From Pseudomonas quebecensis (GTDB taxonomy: Bacteria > Pseudomonadota > Gammaproteobacteria > Pseudomonadales > Pseudomonadaceae), in assembly GCF_026410085.1 (NCBI RefSeq), contig NZ_CP112866.1:3347001-3411000 (forward strand): a DNA stretch of 64,000 nucleotides, written 5' to 3'. This document shows positions 27,507-36,553 of this stretch, piece after piece. Numbering within the stretch: position 1 is the first letter of the stretch; every line of letters begins with the position of its first letter. The notes beneath the pieces were generated by a model. That model did no database searches. It saw only the letters and a list, made by a program, of their open reading frames with translations, and was not told the origin of the DNA. The position numbers and the translations under genes were made by a program.

Positions 27507-28529
27507 TCAAGGAGCGCTGTTATCACGCAGGTGCCTGGGCAGCACGGCGAGGAAATTATCCCGCGCCACCTTACGGGCAACCGTTTCAGGCAGCGCGTCA
27601 AGAAAGGGATCGAAGCGGTGCATTTCCTTGCCCAGTTTATTGAAGCGCCCGACGACGTCAGAGCCCAGCATAAAGCGCTCCGGGAAGCGCTCCACCAGGG
27701 CCAGCCACTCCGGCCGCGGTTTACCCGACTCGTCCAGCAGGTAAGGCGTGAGCATGCTCCATGACAGGTCGATGTACAGATTGGGGTAAGCCTCCAGCAG
27801 ACGGCTCAAGGTGGGCAGCAAAAAATCCATCTGTACCTGATGCCGATGAATCTCCTTGCTGGCGCCGGCATGGGCCCAGATAAACCGCGTGTGCGGATGA
27901 TTGCGCAGTGGCTCCTCGACTTCGGCCAGGTACAGCGGGTTGCGCTCGCGTTTGGAGGTGATGTTGGAATGCAGCAGCACCGGCAGGTCGTTTTCGGCCG
28001 CCAGGTGGTAAATGCGCGTCATGGCCTCGTTGTTGGCGCGCGGGGTGTCGCCAGAGGTCAGCGCGGTCAGGTCGTCGTGGCGGGTGAAGACCTCGCCAAT
28101 GCCCTGCCACAAGCCCGGATTGAGGTCGAGCATGCGCTGGATATGCGCGTCGGAGTTCTTGTCATTGGGGTTGAAACCGGACAGAAACGGATGAAAATGG
28201 CGACGCTGCTCCGGGCTCAGTGTGTTTACGGCGGCCGCAACAATCACGTCAGTGGCGCTGTACCAATACGCATCGGCGTCATCACCGGCGTAGTAGCGTG
28301 GGCGCTTGGGTTCGTCTTCATGCCATTTCTTGGCGACCGGAACGCCTGAAATCATCACATGGTCGATGCGATTTTCCGCCATGGCCTTGAGCAGCTTGTC
28401 CATGCCCGCGGTTTCCTGGAAAAAGTCCACGTAGTGCAGGTGCGCATCGCTGTAGGCATAGTCGCGGGCCTGCACGGTGAAGCTACCGGTGGCCAATAGC
28501 AGGGCAAGGCTCAAGCGGGTCCAGGGCAC
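27507..28529 (-). CDS. Exported amidohydrolase-family protein
   Basis: 340 residues from GTG 28529 (GAGAG nearby), giving signal peptide LSLALLLATGSFTVQA-RD. The metal-binding DAHLHYVDF at the mature N-terminus, LLHSN in the middle, FIWAHAGASK and a late GSDVVGRF are the His/Asp ligands of the amidohydrolase-2 (PF04909-type) TIM barrel. Such enzymes hydrolyse or decarboxylate cyclic acids, but are rarely exported, so the signal peptide is unusual. It stands alone; the substrate is unknown. The longer upstream reading frame has no ribosome site. Confidence 0.78.
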   Translation of the reverse strand: MPWTRLSLALLLATGSFTVQARDYAYSDAHLHYVDFFQETAGMDKLLKAMAENRIDHVMISGVPVAKKWHEDEPKRPRYYAGDDADAYWYSATDVIVAAAVNTLSPEQRRHFHPFLSGFNPNDKNSDAHIQRMLDLNPGLWQGIGEVFTRHDDLTALTSGDTPRANNEAMTRIYHLAAENDLPVLLHSNITSKRERNPLYLAEVEEPLRNHPHTRFIWAHAGASKEIHRHQVQMDFLLPTLSRLLEAYPNLYIDLSWSMLTPYLLDESGKPRPEWLALVERFPERFMLGSDVVGRFNKLGKEMHRFDPFLDALPETVARKVARDNFLAVLPRHLRDNSAP

Positions 28530-28672
28530 GGTGATCTCTCGGCAGGCAGGGAATACAGGTAGACCCTGGCATGCCTCGCCGGGTTCATCCGGCGAAAAAA
28601 GCAGGAACACCTAAGTGCCAGCATGCTCTATAACTGCATGACCTTTATCCTGCCGTCACTGTGAGGTTTGCC

Positions 28673-29089
28673 ATGCCAGTCATCGTCAATACGCTGAACA
28701 CCGAAAACTATCGCCACAGCGTCAATATCAACCACCACGAACTGTTCACCGACCTGCCCAAAAGCCTGGGCGGTGACGATTCGGCGCCCTCCCCCCACGA
28801 TTATTTCGACGCCGCGCTGGCCTCATGCAAGGCGCTGACGGTCAGGCTCTACGCACAGAAAAAAGATATTCCGCTGACAGGCGTGACGGTGGAAGTGACC
28901 CACGATGCCACCGACGAGCAAAAAGGCCGATATACGCTCAACGTCAAGTTGACCCTCAAGGGCGTGCTCACCGATGCGCAACGCGATGAGCTGCATCGTG
29001 TGGCCGACCGCTGCCCGGTACACAAACTGATGACCACCGCCGACATCAACATCGAGACTACCCTCTCCGAAGGTGCTTTCAGCCAATAG
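28673..29089 (+). CDS. OsmC-family protein
   Basis: 138 residues from ATG 28673 (GAGG six bases upstream). The two OsmC cysteines are visible in LASCKALTVRLYAQ and ADRCPVHKLM. OsmC/Ohr proteins reduce organic hydroperoxides with these cysteines; this member is closer to the general OsmC branch than to Ohr. It is cytoplasmic. A pirin gene follows after 64 bases in the same direction, which could mean a small redox-related unit. Confidence 0.85.
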   Translation: MPVIVNTLNTENYRHSVNINHHELFTDLPKSLGGDDSAPSPHDYFDAALASCKALTVRLYAQKKDIPLTGVTVEVTHDATDEQKGRYTLNVKLTLKGVLTDAQRDELHRVADRCPVHKLMTTADINIETTLSEGAFSQ

Positions 29090-29153
29090 CGGCAGCCTCC
29101 CGTCGAGCGGGTTATGCTCAGCGCATTCCAACCCGCTCAGACAGGGATGCACC

Positions 29154-30020
29154 ATGACCACCCTCACCGTGATCCGCCCTCGCCAGGAAGATGTCGAGGG
29201 CCAGCCTATCCTGCGCCCGCTGCCCTCGCGCGAATGCCGAAGCGTCGGGCCTTTCGTATTCTTCGACCACATGCTGGCTACGCGCTACGCGCCAGGCACC
29301 GGCATGAATATCCGCCAGCATCCGCATATCGGGTTATCGACCCTCACCTACCTGTTCGAGGGCGCCTTGCAGCACAAGGACAGCCTGGGCTCCGATCAGG
29401 TAGTGCAAGCCGGCGAGGTCAGTTGGATGACAGCCGGCAGCGCGATTGCCCACGTCGAGCGCACGCCGGAGGCGCTCAAGGCCAGCGGTTTTACGCTGCA
29501 TGGCCTGCAAGTGTGGCTGGCGTCGCCGAGGGACCACGAAACCGGGCCGGGGCATTACAGCCACCACGCGGCGGCGAGCCTACCGCTCAGCGACTCACTG
29601 GGCGTGCAGATCCGCTTGATTGCCGGCACTGGCTTCTGCCTCAAATCGCCGGTACCGGTGCTGTCGCCCACCCTGTATGCCGAGGTGCGAATGCAGACGG
29701 CCACCACCTTGCTGATCCCGGATGAGCATGAGGAACGTGCGGTGTATGTGCTGGCGGGCGAGGCGCAACTCGATGGCGAACCGTTACAGGCCCATAGCCT
29801 GGTAGTGTTGCCGAAGGGAGAGACGATGACGTTGTCAGCCGAATCCGACTGTCATCTGGTGGTGTTGGGCGGAGCACCGCTGGATGGGCCGAGGCGGATC
29901 AATTGGAATTTTGTCGCGAGTGATCCTGCGCTGATCGAGCAGGCCAGGCAGCGCTGGGCGGCTGGGGATTGGCCAACGGTTCCGGGGGAATCGGAAAGGA
30001 TTGAGTTGCCTGGGAGATAG
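29154..30020 (+). CDS. Pirin-family cupin protein
   Basis: 288 residues from ATG 29154 (CAGGGA upstream). The N-terminal cupin has the pirin signature FFDHM, HPHIGLSTLTYLFEG, QAGEVSWMTAGSAIAHVERT and LHGLQVWLASPRDHE, giving the three His and one Glu metal ligands. The second cupin includes ERAVYVLAGEAQLDGEPL. Bacterial pirins such as YhhW have quercetin dioxygenase activity in vitro; others modulate metabolic enzymes. It ends immediately before a REP pair. Confidence 0.88.
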   Translation: MTTLTVIRPRQEDVEGQPILRPLPSRECRSVGPFVFFDHMLATRYAPGTGMNIRQHPHIGLSTLTYLFEGALQHKDSLGSDQVVQAGEVSWMTAGSAIAHVERTPEALKASGFTLHGLQVWLASPRDHETGPGHYSHHAAASLPLSDSLGVQIRLIAGTGFCLKSPVPVLSPTLYAEVRMQTATTLLIPDEHEERAVYVLAGEAQLDGEPLQAHSLVVLPKGETMTLSAESDCHLVVLGGAPLDGPRRINWNFVASDPALIEQARQRWAAGDWPTVPGESERIELPGR

Positions 30021-30022
30021 CC

Positions 30023-30095
30023 ATCGGGGGCAAGCCCCCTCCCACATTTTGACGATCTGAATCCAATCATGTGTGGGAGGGGAGCTCGCCCCGAT
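30023..30095. repeat. REP doublet (REPIN)
   Basis: Two inverted copies of the Pseudomonas REP sequence: ATCGGGGGCAAGCCCCCTCC at 30023 and its complement-like TGTGGGAGGGGAGCTCGCCC from 30072, about 25 bases apart, just after the pirin gene. The second copy has small differences in the stem. Confidence 0.85.
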
Positions 30096-30119
30096 GACGC
30101 CGGAACAGGCGCTGAACAC

Positions 30120-30848
30120 TCAGCCCTTGAACACTTCATCCAGCAGGTTGTGCATCGACTGGAAGGCCCGCGCGGCAGTCTTCGCGTCGTACATCATCTT
30201 GCCCGGCACATTGGCGTGCGGGTCGGTGAACGAATGCACCGCACCGCCGTAGCTGAGCAATTGCCAATCCACACCGGCGGCGTTCATTTCATCTTCAAAC
30301 GCCGGCAGTTGCTCTTTAGGGACCAAGGGATCGGAAGCGCCGTGCAACACCAGCACGGAACCCTTGATATTCCGTGCATCCGCCGGGTTCGGCGTATCGA
30401 GGGTGCCGTGAAAGGACACCGCCGCCTTCAAAGGTGCGCCCGTACGCGCCAATTCCAATGAGCAGCAGCCACCAAAGCAGAAACCGAAGGTTGCCAGCTT
30501 CGATGTATCAACCGCCGCCTCCGTCTGGTTCTGCAGTTGCTCGAAAGCTGCCTGCATACGTTTGTTCAACAGCGGTCGGTCGTTCTTCAACGGCATCATC
30601 GCCGCGCCGGCTTCATCGCCATTGGAGGGACGCACAGTTTGCCCGTACAGGTCGGCGATCAGCACTACGTAGCCGTGACTGGCGACGGTTTTGGCGATCT
30701 CTTCAGCACCGGCACTCACCCCCATCCAGTTCGGCGCCATCAGCAGGCCCGGTCGCGGGCCCACGTGGCTGGCATCGAACGCCAGGCGACTCTCATACGA
30801 TTGCCCATCTATCTGATAGACCACGGAACGCACGGTGACTTGGCTCAT
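30120..30848 (-). CDS. Dienelactone hydrolase family protein
   Basis: 242 residues. Of two adjacent ATGs (30851, 30848) the second is six bases from GGAG and is preferred. The nucleophile elbow is GFCFGG with Cys124 instead of serine, the mark of dienelactone hydrolases, with the acid in HGASDPLV and the His in GGAVHSFTDPHA. True dienelactone hydrolases act in chlorocatechol breakdown, but this gene is not in such a cluster, and homologues near htpG (PA1597 by memory) are of unknown substrate. It is downstream of the htpG terminator. Confidence 0.87.
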   Translation of the reverse strand: MSQVTVRSVVYQIDGQSYESRLAFDASHVGPRPGLLMAPNWMGVSAGAEEIAKTVASHGYVVLIADLYGQTVRPSNGDEAGAAMMPLKNDRPLLNKRMQAAFEQLQNQTEAAVDTSKLATFGFCFGGCCSLELARTGAPLKAAVSFHGTLDTPNPADARNIKGSVLVLHGASDPLVPKEQLPAFEDEMNAAGVDWQLLSYGGAVHSFTDPHANVPGKMMYDAKTAARAFQSMHNLLDEVFKG

Positions 30849-30879
30849 CATTTACTCCAGTTGAAGTGCACTAGAACGA

Positions 30880-30903
30880 AAAAACCCGCCGAAGCGGGTT
30901 TTT
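30880..30903 (-). terminator. Intrinsic terminator of htpG
   Basis: AAAAACCCGC CGAA GCGGGTTTTT, a 10-bp stem with tetraloop and T-run on the minus strand, 13 bases after the htpG stop codon. Confidence 0.9.
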
Positions 30904-30915
30904 CCTGCGACGTTG

Positions 30916-32820
30916 TTAAACCGACAGTTCAACCAACAGCTTGTTCAGTCGGCGCACATAGGCGGCCGGGTCCTTCAGGCTGTCACCAGCGGCCAGGGCC
31001 GCCTGGTCGAAGAGGATGTGCGACAGGTCGCCAAAACGCTCTTCGCTCTGCTCGCCGTCGAGTTTCTCGATCAACGGGTGCGCGGGGTTGAATTCAAAGA
31101 TCGGCTTGGAATCCGGTACTTTCTGCCCGCTCGCCTCGAGGATCTGGCGCATCTGCAGGCCCAGGTCCTGTTCGCCAATGGCCAGGATCGCCGGGGAATC
31201 GGTCAGGCGGTGGGAAACCCGCACTTCGCTGACGGCATCGCCCAGGGCAGTCTTGATCCGCTCAACCAGGCCTTCCTTGGACTTGGCCACCTCTTCAGCG
31301 GCTTTTTTGTCTTCCTCGGAATCCAGGTTGCCCAGATCCAGGTCGCCACGGGCCACGTCGACAAAGGACTTACCGTCGAACTCGCTGAGGTAGCTCATCA
31401 GCCACTCGTCGATACGATCGGTCAGCAGCAATACTTCGATGCCTTTCTTGCGGAAGACTTCCAGGTGCGGGCTGTTCTTGACCTGCGCGTAGGTCTCGCC
31501 GGTCAGGTAGTAGATCTTGTCCTGGCCTTCCTTGGCGCGCGCCAGGTAGTCGGCCAGCGACACAACCTGCTCACCGTCTTCGCCCTGAGTCGAGGCAAAA
31601 CGCAGCAGGCCGGCGATTTTTTCCTTGTTGGCGAAATCTTCCGCCGGGCCTTCTTTCATGACCTGGCCGAAGTTTTTCCAGAAGCCTTTGTATTGCTCAG
31701 GCTCGTTTTTCGCCAGTTTTTCCAGCATGTCGAGCACGCGCTTGGTCAGCGCCGACTTCATGGAGTCGATGATCGGGTCTTTCTGCAGGATTTCCCGCGA
31801 CACGTTCAGCGACAGGTCATTGGAGTCGACCACGCCTTTGATAAAGCGCAGGTACAGCGGCAGGAAGGATTCCGCCTGGTCCATCACGAACACGCGCTGC
31901 ACGTAGAGCTTGAGCCCCTTGGGCGCTTCACGCTGGTACAGATCGAACGGCGCGCGAGCCGGCACGTAGAGCAGCGAGCTGTACTCCAGCTTGCCTTCGA
32001 CCTTGTTGTGGCTCCAGCTCAGCGGGTTTTCGTAATCGTGAGCGATGTGCTTGTAGAATTCCTGGTATTCCTCGTCCTTGATTTCGGTACGAGGACGGGT
32101 CCACAGCGCGCTGGCGCGGTTGACCACTTCCCATTCCTGGGCCGGGGTTTCTTCGCCTTCGGCGGCGGCCTTTTCTTTAGGCAGCTCGATCGGCAGCGCG
32201 ATGTGGTCGGAGTACTTTTTGATGATGTTGCGCAGGCGCCAGCCGTCGGCGAACTCTTCTTCACCGGACTTCAGGTGCAACACGATACGAGTGCCGCGCT
32301 CTGGCTTGTCGATCGTGGCGATTTCAAACTCGCCCTCGCCTTTCGACGCCCAATGCACGCCTTCGCTGGCGTCGAGGCCGGCGCGACGGCTGAACACTTC
32401 AACCTTGTCAGCCACGATGAAGGCTGAATAGAAGCCCACACCAAACTGGCCGATCAGGTGCGAATCCTTCTTCTGATCGCCCGACAGGTTCTTCATGAAA
32501 TCGGCAGTGCCGGATTTGGCGATGGTCCCCAGATGGGTGACCGCATCGTCACGGCTCATGCCGATACCGTTGTCTTCGAGAGTGACGGTCTTGGCGTCCT
32601 TGTCGAAGCTCACGCGGATTTTCAGTTCGGCGCCACCTTCCAGCAACTCGGGCTTGGACAGGGCTTCGAAACGTAATTTGTCGACAGCGTCAGAGGCGTT
32701 CGAGATCAATTCGCGAAGGAAGATTTCCTTGTTGGAATACAGCGAATGGATCATGAGGTGCAGCAGTTGCTTCACCTCGGTCTGGAAGCCCAGGGTTTCC
32801 TTTTGAGTTTCCACACTCAT
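30916..32820 (-). CDS. htpG: Molecular chaperone HtpG (bacterial Hsp90)
   Basis: 634 residues from ATG 32820 ([12 protein letters not shown]); GGAG is 10 bases upstream. An ATG at 32826 is possible but the chosen start gives the usual length. The GHKL ATPase domain shows [23 protein letters not shown] and [11 protein letters not shown], followed by the middle and C-terminal dimerisation domains. HtpG is a cytosolic ATP-dependent chaperone working with DnaK. A heat-shock-type promoter lies upstream (32886-32914) and a strong terminator follows, so it is probably its own transcription unit. Confidence 0.97.
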   Translation of the reverse strand: MSVETQKETLGFQTEVKQLLHLMIHSLYSNKEIFLRELISNASDAVDKLRFEALSKPELLEGGAELKIRVSFDKDAKTVTLEDNGIGMSRDDAVTHLGTIAKSGTADFMKNLSGDQKKDSHLIGQFGVGFYSAFIVADKVEVFSRRAGLDASEGVHWASKGEGEFEIATIDKPERGTRIVLHLKSGEEEFADGWRLRNIIKKYSDHIALPIELPKEKAAAEGEETPAQEWEVVNRASALWTRPRTEIKDEEYQEFYKHIAHDYENPLSWSHNKVEGKLEYSSLLYVPARAPFDLYQREAPKGLKLYVQRVFVMDQAESFLPLYLRFIKGVVDSNDLSLNVSREILQKDPIIDSMKSALTKRVLDMLEKLAKNEPEQYKGFWKNFGQVMKEGPAEDFANKEKIAGLLRFASTQGEDGEQVVSLADYLARAKEGQDKIYYLTGETYAQVKNSPHLEVFRKKGIEVLLLTDRIDEWLMSYLSEFDGKSFVDVARGDLDLGNLDSEEDKKAAEEVAKSKEGLVERIKTALGDAVSEVRVSHRLTDSPAILAIGEQDLGLQMRQILEASGQKVPDSKPIFEFNPAHPLIEKLDGEQSEERFGDLSHILFDQAALAAGDSLKDPAAYVRRLNKLLVELSV

Positions 32821-32885
32821 GGTCATCAAACTCCAATTGGATGGCAGTGGCCGCGCCCTTGCGGGTTGGCGGCGGGTTGTCATCA

Positions 32886-32914
32886 AAGTTGGGGGCTAAC
32901 AGCAGGATTTCAAG
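32886..32914 (-). promoter_or_regulatory. Candidate sigma-32 (RpoH) promoter of htpG
   Basis: On the minus strand CTTGAAA (32908-32914), 13 bases, then CCCCAACTT (32886-32894) closely match the heat-shock sigma factor consensus (CTTGAAA, 13-14 bases, CCCCATNT). The -35 element overlaps the stop codon of the upstream thioesterase gene. It is about 60 bases from the htpG start. Heat-shock control of htpG is well known, which strengthens the reading. Confidence 0.8.
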
Positions 32915-33362
32915 AGCGGCTCGTGTCCTCGATCTTGAAATGCGCTCGAGCAGTGGCGATTGGCTCTGCGGCGGTGCTTTGCCACGCAGTGATCGCCACA
33001 TTCGCCACGCGACGCCCCTGACGCCACACCTGGCAAGTGGCGTAAGTGTCGCGAAACTGGCCGGCGCGCAGGTAATCCAGAGAAAAGTCGATGATTTTCG
33101 GCAGTCCCGGCGCACCGGTAAACACCAGCAGGTGCAGCGCCGCAGCCAACTCCATGAAGCCTGCGATCACGCCGCCGTGCAGGGCCGGTAAAATGGGGTT
33201 ACCAATGTTGTCTTTGTTGGCCGGAAGGCGAAACAACAATTCATCGCCCAGGCGCGTGCATTCAATGCCAATCAATTGGGCATACGGAATCAACTCGAGC
33301 AGCGCCGTATAGTCACCGCGCGCATGGGCCTGTTCAAGGCGGGTCTTGAATCGATGGGTCAT
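32910..33362 (-). CDS. PaaI-family hotdog thioesterase (second of an overlapping pair)
   Basis: 150 residues from ATG 33362, which overlaps the upstream gene's stop as ATGA. The hotdog core PILPALHGGVIAGFMELAAA has the HGG turn and acidic residue, followed by IDFSLDYLRAG and VANVAITAWQ. It is a small cytoplasmic acyl-CoA thioesterase-like protein of unknown substrate. Its upstream neighbour is a similar enzyme, suggesting a heteromeric thioesterase. Its end overlaps the htpG promoter. Confidence 0.83.
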   Translation of the reverse strand: MTHRFKTRLEQAHARGDYTALLELIPYAQLIGIECTRLGDELLFRLPANKDNIGNPILPALHGGVIAGFMELAAALHLLVFTGAPGLPKIIDFSLDYLRAGQFRDTYATCQVWRQGRRVANVAITAWQSTAAEPIATARAHFKIEDTSRS

Positions 33363-33835
33363 GCCTGCGCTCCCTTGAGGGTATCGCCCAGCCCCTGCGT
33401 GCCCTTGAGACGCTTGCCCATGCGCATGAATGTACCGACTACATGGGCGATGGGGTGCTGCGGGTCCTCCTGGTAGGCAACGCCACGGGTGAAGATCACA
33501 TCGGTGGTCACCCGATAGCATTGGGCGAAGCCGTAGACCGGCTGGTGAGGCGCCGCCGGGTGCATGTAGTCGATGCGCAGGTCTAGGGTCGGGCATACCT
33601 CGAAGTCCGCCAGTACACACAGGGTCGCCATGCCGCAGGCAGTGTCCATCAACGAGGTCAACGCGCCACCGTGTATCACGCCGGTCAGGGGGTCGCCGAC
33701 GATCGCCGGGCCGTACGGCAGGATGAGCGTCATGCCTTGGGTATTGGCCTCATGAACGGTAATGCCCAACAGCTGGCAATGGCGCAATGCCGAAACGAAG
33801 CGTCGGGCACGCTCTAACAATGGATTTTCGCTCAT
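33359..33835 (-). CDS. PaaI-family hotdog thioesterase (first of an overlapping pair)
   Basis: 158 residues. DPLTGVIHGGALTSLMDTACG is the hotdog thioesterase signature, with LDLRIDYMHPA following as the next strand. It is probably a cytoplasmic acyl-CoA or aryl-CoA thioesterase. A four-base overlap with the downstream thioesterase gene indicates coupled translation. The two proteins differ in sequence outside motifs, so they are old paralogues rather than a recent duplication. Confidence 0.83.
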   Translation of the reverse strand: MSENPLLERARRFVSALRHCQLLGITVHEANTQGMTLILPYGPAIVGDPLTGVIHGGALTSLMDTACGMATLCVLADFEVCPTLDLRIDYMHPAAPHQPVYGFAQCYRVTTDVIFTRGVAYQEDPQHPIAHVVGTFMRMGKRLKGTQGLGDTLKGAQA

Positions 33836-33929
33836 TCGGTCCAGACTCTTATTAGTGTTGATCCGCGGAGTACGGGGTGCGGGCGAAAGTTCCTGGCAGG
33901 GTGCTGTTTATATATCTGCGTAATTAAAG

Positions 33930-33957
33930 GAACTAATGCTGAACCCTCAGGCTCGAA
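33930..33957 (+). promoter_or_regulatory. Candidate AlgU (sigma-22) promoter of the small lipoprotein
   Basis: GAACTA at 33930-33935, 17 bases, then TCGAA at 33953-33957 fit the AlgU/RpoE pattern (GAACTT, 16-17 bases, TCnnA). The predicted transcript start is about 30 bases before the lipoprotein ATG. The match is imperfect; an A/T-rich TTTATATATC tract at about 33907 could instead be a sigma-70 -10. Confidence 0.4.
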
Positions 33958-33993
33958 AGGCCAGTAGATATCTTCAATAAGGAGAAACACCCC

Positions 33994-34236
33994 ATGCGCA
34001 AGACTTTAGCTATTTCCATGATGCTGGCCGCTGCTCTCGGTCTGGCTGCCTGCGACAAGAAATCCGAAGACAAAGCCCAAGACGCCGCTGCCCATTCTGA
34101 GCAAGCTCAGAAAGATATGGCCAAGGCTCAGGATAAAGTGAACGACGCTGCGAAAGAAAACGCCGATGCTGCCAAAGCTCAGGCCGAATCCAACGCTGCC
34201 GCCGCAAAAGAAGCAGCACCTGCCACCGGTTCCTGA
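33994..34236 (+). CDS. Small alanine/lysine-rich lipoprotein
   Basis: 80 residues with AAGGAG in front of the ATG. The signal sequence ends at a lipobox LAAC (Cys20), and the mature part (DKKSEDKAQDAAAHSEQA and on) is a highly charged Ala/Lys/Gln-rich helix with heptad-like spacing and no aromatic residues. Such Lpp-like or OsmE-like small lipoproteins usually sit in the outer membrane as helical bundles, often induced by envelope or osmotic stress. Position +2 is Asp, which in E. coli would be an inner-membrane retention signal but is less decisive in pseudomonads. Confidence 0.8.
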   Translation: MRKTLAISMMLAAALGLAACDKKSEDKAQDAAAHSEQAQKDMAKAQDKVNDAAKENADAAKAQAESNAAAAKEAAPATGS

Positions 34237-34268
34237 GACCTGGCTTGAAGTAATCGTGCTGCAAAAAG

Positions 34269-34293
34269 AAAGCCCGCTCATATAGCGGGCTTT
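34269..34293. terminator. Terminator between the lipoprotein and DUF599 genes
   Basis: AAAGCCCGCT / AGCGGGCTTT, a 10-bp stem with a 5-base loop, between convergent genes. It has T residues on both sides and can act in both directions. Confidence 0.85.
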
Positions 34294-34328
34294 ACTTTGC
34301 CTGGTATTTAACGCCAGTGGTTACAGCG

Positions 34329-35069
34329 TTAAGACACCGCGTCCTTCACCGGCTCCGTTAACGGCGTGTCGGTTGGCGTATAAACCATCACCTCCAGCAC
34401 GTCGGAATGAAATTCGCGGCGATACAGCACGAACACCACGCCGGCACTCATCAACATGAACAACCAGGGGCTGACAAACCAGGCAAGCATGGTCATGCCG
34501 AAGTAATAAGAACGCAGTCCGAAGTTGAATTGATTGGCGGCCATTGAGATGACACGCGCCGCGCGCAAAGCAAACGCCTTGCGTTCCTGCTCAGACACAT
34601 GCCGCTCGCCGATCATCGGCGCCGACCCTACCAGCACCGCCGCGAAGTTGTATTGGCGCATGCACCAGCTGAACGTGAAGAACGCGTAGACAAACACCAG
34701 CGCCAGGCACAGCAACTTGATTTCCGACATGCCCTGGGAGGCCTGCTGCACCATGGGAATATCCGCCAGCAATGACACTGCGCGCTCGGAAGCGCCAAGC
34801 ACGGTCAGAATACCGGCGAGAATAATCAGGGTGCTGGAGGCGAAGAAGGAGGCATTGCGCTCCAGGTTGCCGATCACGCTGGCGTCGGCGATACGGTTGT
34901 CACGCAGCAACATGCGACGCATCCAGTCTTCACGGTAAAGATGCAGCACACTGGCCAGACACGCGGTGTCTCGGGCTTTCCAGGTGGCATAACGGGTATA
35001 GCCGCCCCAGCACAGGACGAACCAGAGGGCGGCAAGCAGGTGAATCTGATTGGTTTCGACGAACGACAT
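34329..35069 (-). CDS. DUF599 family membrane protein
   Basis: 246 residues from ATG 35069; an upstream extension into the REP-bearing gap lacks a ribosome site. About four membrane segments: 8-22 (LLAALWFVLCWGGY), 80-98 (ASSTLIILAGILTVLGAS), 118-135 (LLCLALVFVYAFFTFSW) and 195-220. ISMAANQFNFGLRSYYF is the most conserved-looking block and typical of DUF599. It is an inner-membrane protein of unknown function. It lies downstream of brnQ (which has its own terminator) and is convergent with the lipoprotein gene. Confidence 0.83.
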   Translation of the reverse strand: MSFVETNQIHLLAALWFVLCWGGYTRYATWKARDTACLASVLHLYREDWMRRMLLRDNRIADASVIGNLERNASFFASSTLIILAGILTVLGASERAVSLLADIPMVQQASQGMSEIKLLCLALVFVYAFFTFSWCMRQYNFAAVLVGSAPMIGERHVSEQERKAFALRAARVISMAANQFNFGLRSYYFGMTMLAWFVSPWLFMLMSAGVVFVLYRREFHSDVLEVMVYTPTDTPLTEPVKDAVS

Positions 35070-35114
35070 GCGGGGCCTATGACAGGGTGAATGATGGCGT
35101 AATGCGCTATGACG

Positions 35115-35139
35115 GCGGGAGCGGCAAGCCCCTCCCACA
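35115..35139. repeat. Single REP element
   Basis: GGCGGGAGCGGCAAGCCCCT followed by CCCAC, a diverged single copy of the same REP family, between DUF599 and the brnQ terminator. Confidence 0.65.
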
Positions 35140-35184
35140 CTGATCCCTTCCAACTCTAGAGGGTGTAGTTTCATAAAGCATAAA

Positions 35185-35216
35185 AAATGCCCCGTATCGA
35201 TTGATACGGGGCATTT
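35185..35216 (-). terminator. Intrinsic terminator of brnQ
   Basis: A 14-bp perfect stem (AAATGCCCCGTATC / GATACGGGGCATTT) with a 4-base loop and a T-run on the minus strand, 23 bases beyond the brnQ stop. Confidence 0.9.
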
Positions 35217-35239
35217 CCGTAAACCTCGAACCTGGCGCG

Positions 35240-36553
35240 TTATGCGATCGCTTCGCTACGCTTGCCGAGCAGACGGTCTACCACTACCGCCACAACGAGA
35301 ATCATCACCGACGGCACCAGCCAGGCCAGGCCTTGCTCGCTCAACGGCAGGTTCGCCAACTGCGCCGGCAACCAATCCGCCAGGCCCGCGCCCTTGAGCG
35401 CATCAATGCAACCGAAGATGAACGACACCAGCATCACCGGGCCGACGATCCGCCCCTGCTCCTGCCAGAAGCCTTTGCAGAAGCTCAGTGCCACCAGCAC
35501 GATGCACGGCGGGTAGATCGCGGTGAGCACCGGGATCGAGAACGCGATCAGCTTGGTCAGGCCCAGGTTCGATACGAACAGCGAGAACAACGCCAGGATT
35601 ACCACCAGGGTCTTGTAGGACAAGGGCAGCACGCGGCTGAAGTACTCGGCGCAGGCGCAGGTCAGGCCCACCGCCGTCACCAGGCACGCCAGGGAGATCA
35701 GCACGGCCAGGAAGCCGCTGCCCAGGGAACCGAAGGTGTGTTGCACATAGGCATGCAGCACTGCCGCACCGTTGCTGGCACCGGCTGCGACGGCATGGCT
35801 GCCCGAGCCGAGACGGAACAGGCTGACATATACCAGCGCCAGGCCCACACCGGCAATCAGCCCGGCAATGATCGCGTAGCGAGTGATCAGCTTTGGAGAC
35901 TCGACACCTCGTGAGCGAATCGCATTGACGATGACGATGCCGAATACCAGCGCACCCAGGGTATCCATGGTCAGGTAACCATTGATAAACCCTTGGGAGA
36001 ATGGCGCAGCGACATATTCCGGGGTAGCGACACCCACATCGCCGGCCGGCAGGGCGAACGCAGCGATGCCGAGGATAGCCAGCGCGATAATCTTCAGCGG
36101 CGCGAGAAAACGCCCCACCGTGTCCAACAGGCGCCCGGGATACAGGGAGACAAAGAACACCACCAGGAAGTACACCGAGCTGTACAGGAACAGCGCCAGC
36201 GGGCTTTCGCCGGTCAAGGGCGCCAGGCCCACTTCAAAGGACACGGTCGCGGTACGCGGGGTAGCGAACAACGGGCCTACCGCCAGGTACGCCGCCGCCG
36301 CGAGCAGGCCACCGGCGATCTTGCCGATCGGGCTGCTTAACGCGTCCATACCGCCACCGACCTTTGCCAGGGCAACTACGGTAACCACCGGCAGGCCGAC
36401 CGCCGTGATCAGAAAGCCCAGCGCCGCCATCCAGACGTGAGGCCCGGACTGCAAGCCAACGATAGGCGGGAAGATGATGTTGCCGGCGCCCACAAACAGG
36501 GCAAAAGTCATGAAGCCCAACGCCAGGATGTCCTGGCTTTTCAACACTTTCAT
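35240..36553 (-). CDS. brnQ: Branched-chain amino acid carrier (BrnQ/BraB-type)
   Basis: 437 residues with about 12 hydrophobic segments. The N-terminal block [19 protein letters not shown] followed by [12 protein letters not shown] is diagnostic of the LIVCS family (BrnQ in enterics, BraB/BraZ in P. aeruginosa). These carriers import Leu, Ile and Val together with Na+. I recall braB close to the suc genes in P. aeruginosa (PA1590), in keeping with this location. The gene has its own terminator, and the ribosome site is weak. A 350-base control region lies upstream. Confidence 0.92.
   Translation of the reverse strand: MKVLKSQDILALGFMTFALFVGAGNIIFPPIVGLQSGPHVWMAALGFLITAVGLPVVTVVALAKVGGGMDALSSPIGKIAGGLLAAAAYLAVGPLFATPRTATVSFEVGLAPLTGESPLALFLYSSVYFLVVFFVSLYPGRLLDTVGRFLAPLKIIALAILGIAAFALPAGDVGVATPEYVAAPFSQGFINGYLTMDTLGALVFGIVIVNAIRSRGVESPKLITRYAIIAGLIAGVGLALVYVSLFRLGSGSHAVAAGASNGAAVLHAYVQHTFGSLGSGFLAVLISLACLVTAVGLTCACAEYFSRVLPLSYKTLVVILALFSLFVSNLGLTKLIAFSIPVLTAIYPPCIVLVALSFCKGFWQEQGRIVGPVMLVSFIFGCIDALKGAGLADWLPAQLANLPLSEQGLAWLVPSVMILVVAVVVDRLLGKRSEAIA

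Noticed and set aside
30021..30119. Possible small RNA between pirin and dienelactone hydrolase genes
   Set aside because: The structure is fully accounted for by the inverted REP pair; no separate promoter or terminator is visible.
34010..34281. Short minus-strand frames opposite the small lipoprotein
   Set aside because: They are by-products of the repetitive Ala/Lys codons; the plus strand has a ribosome site, signal peptide and lipobox.
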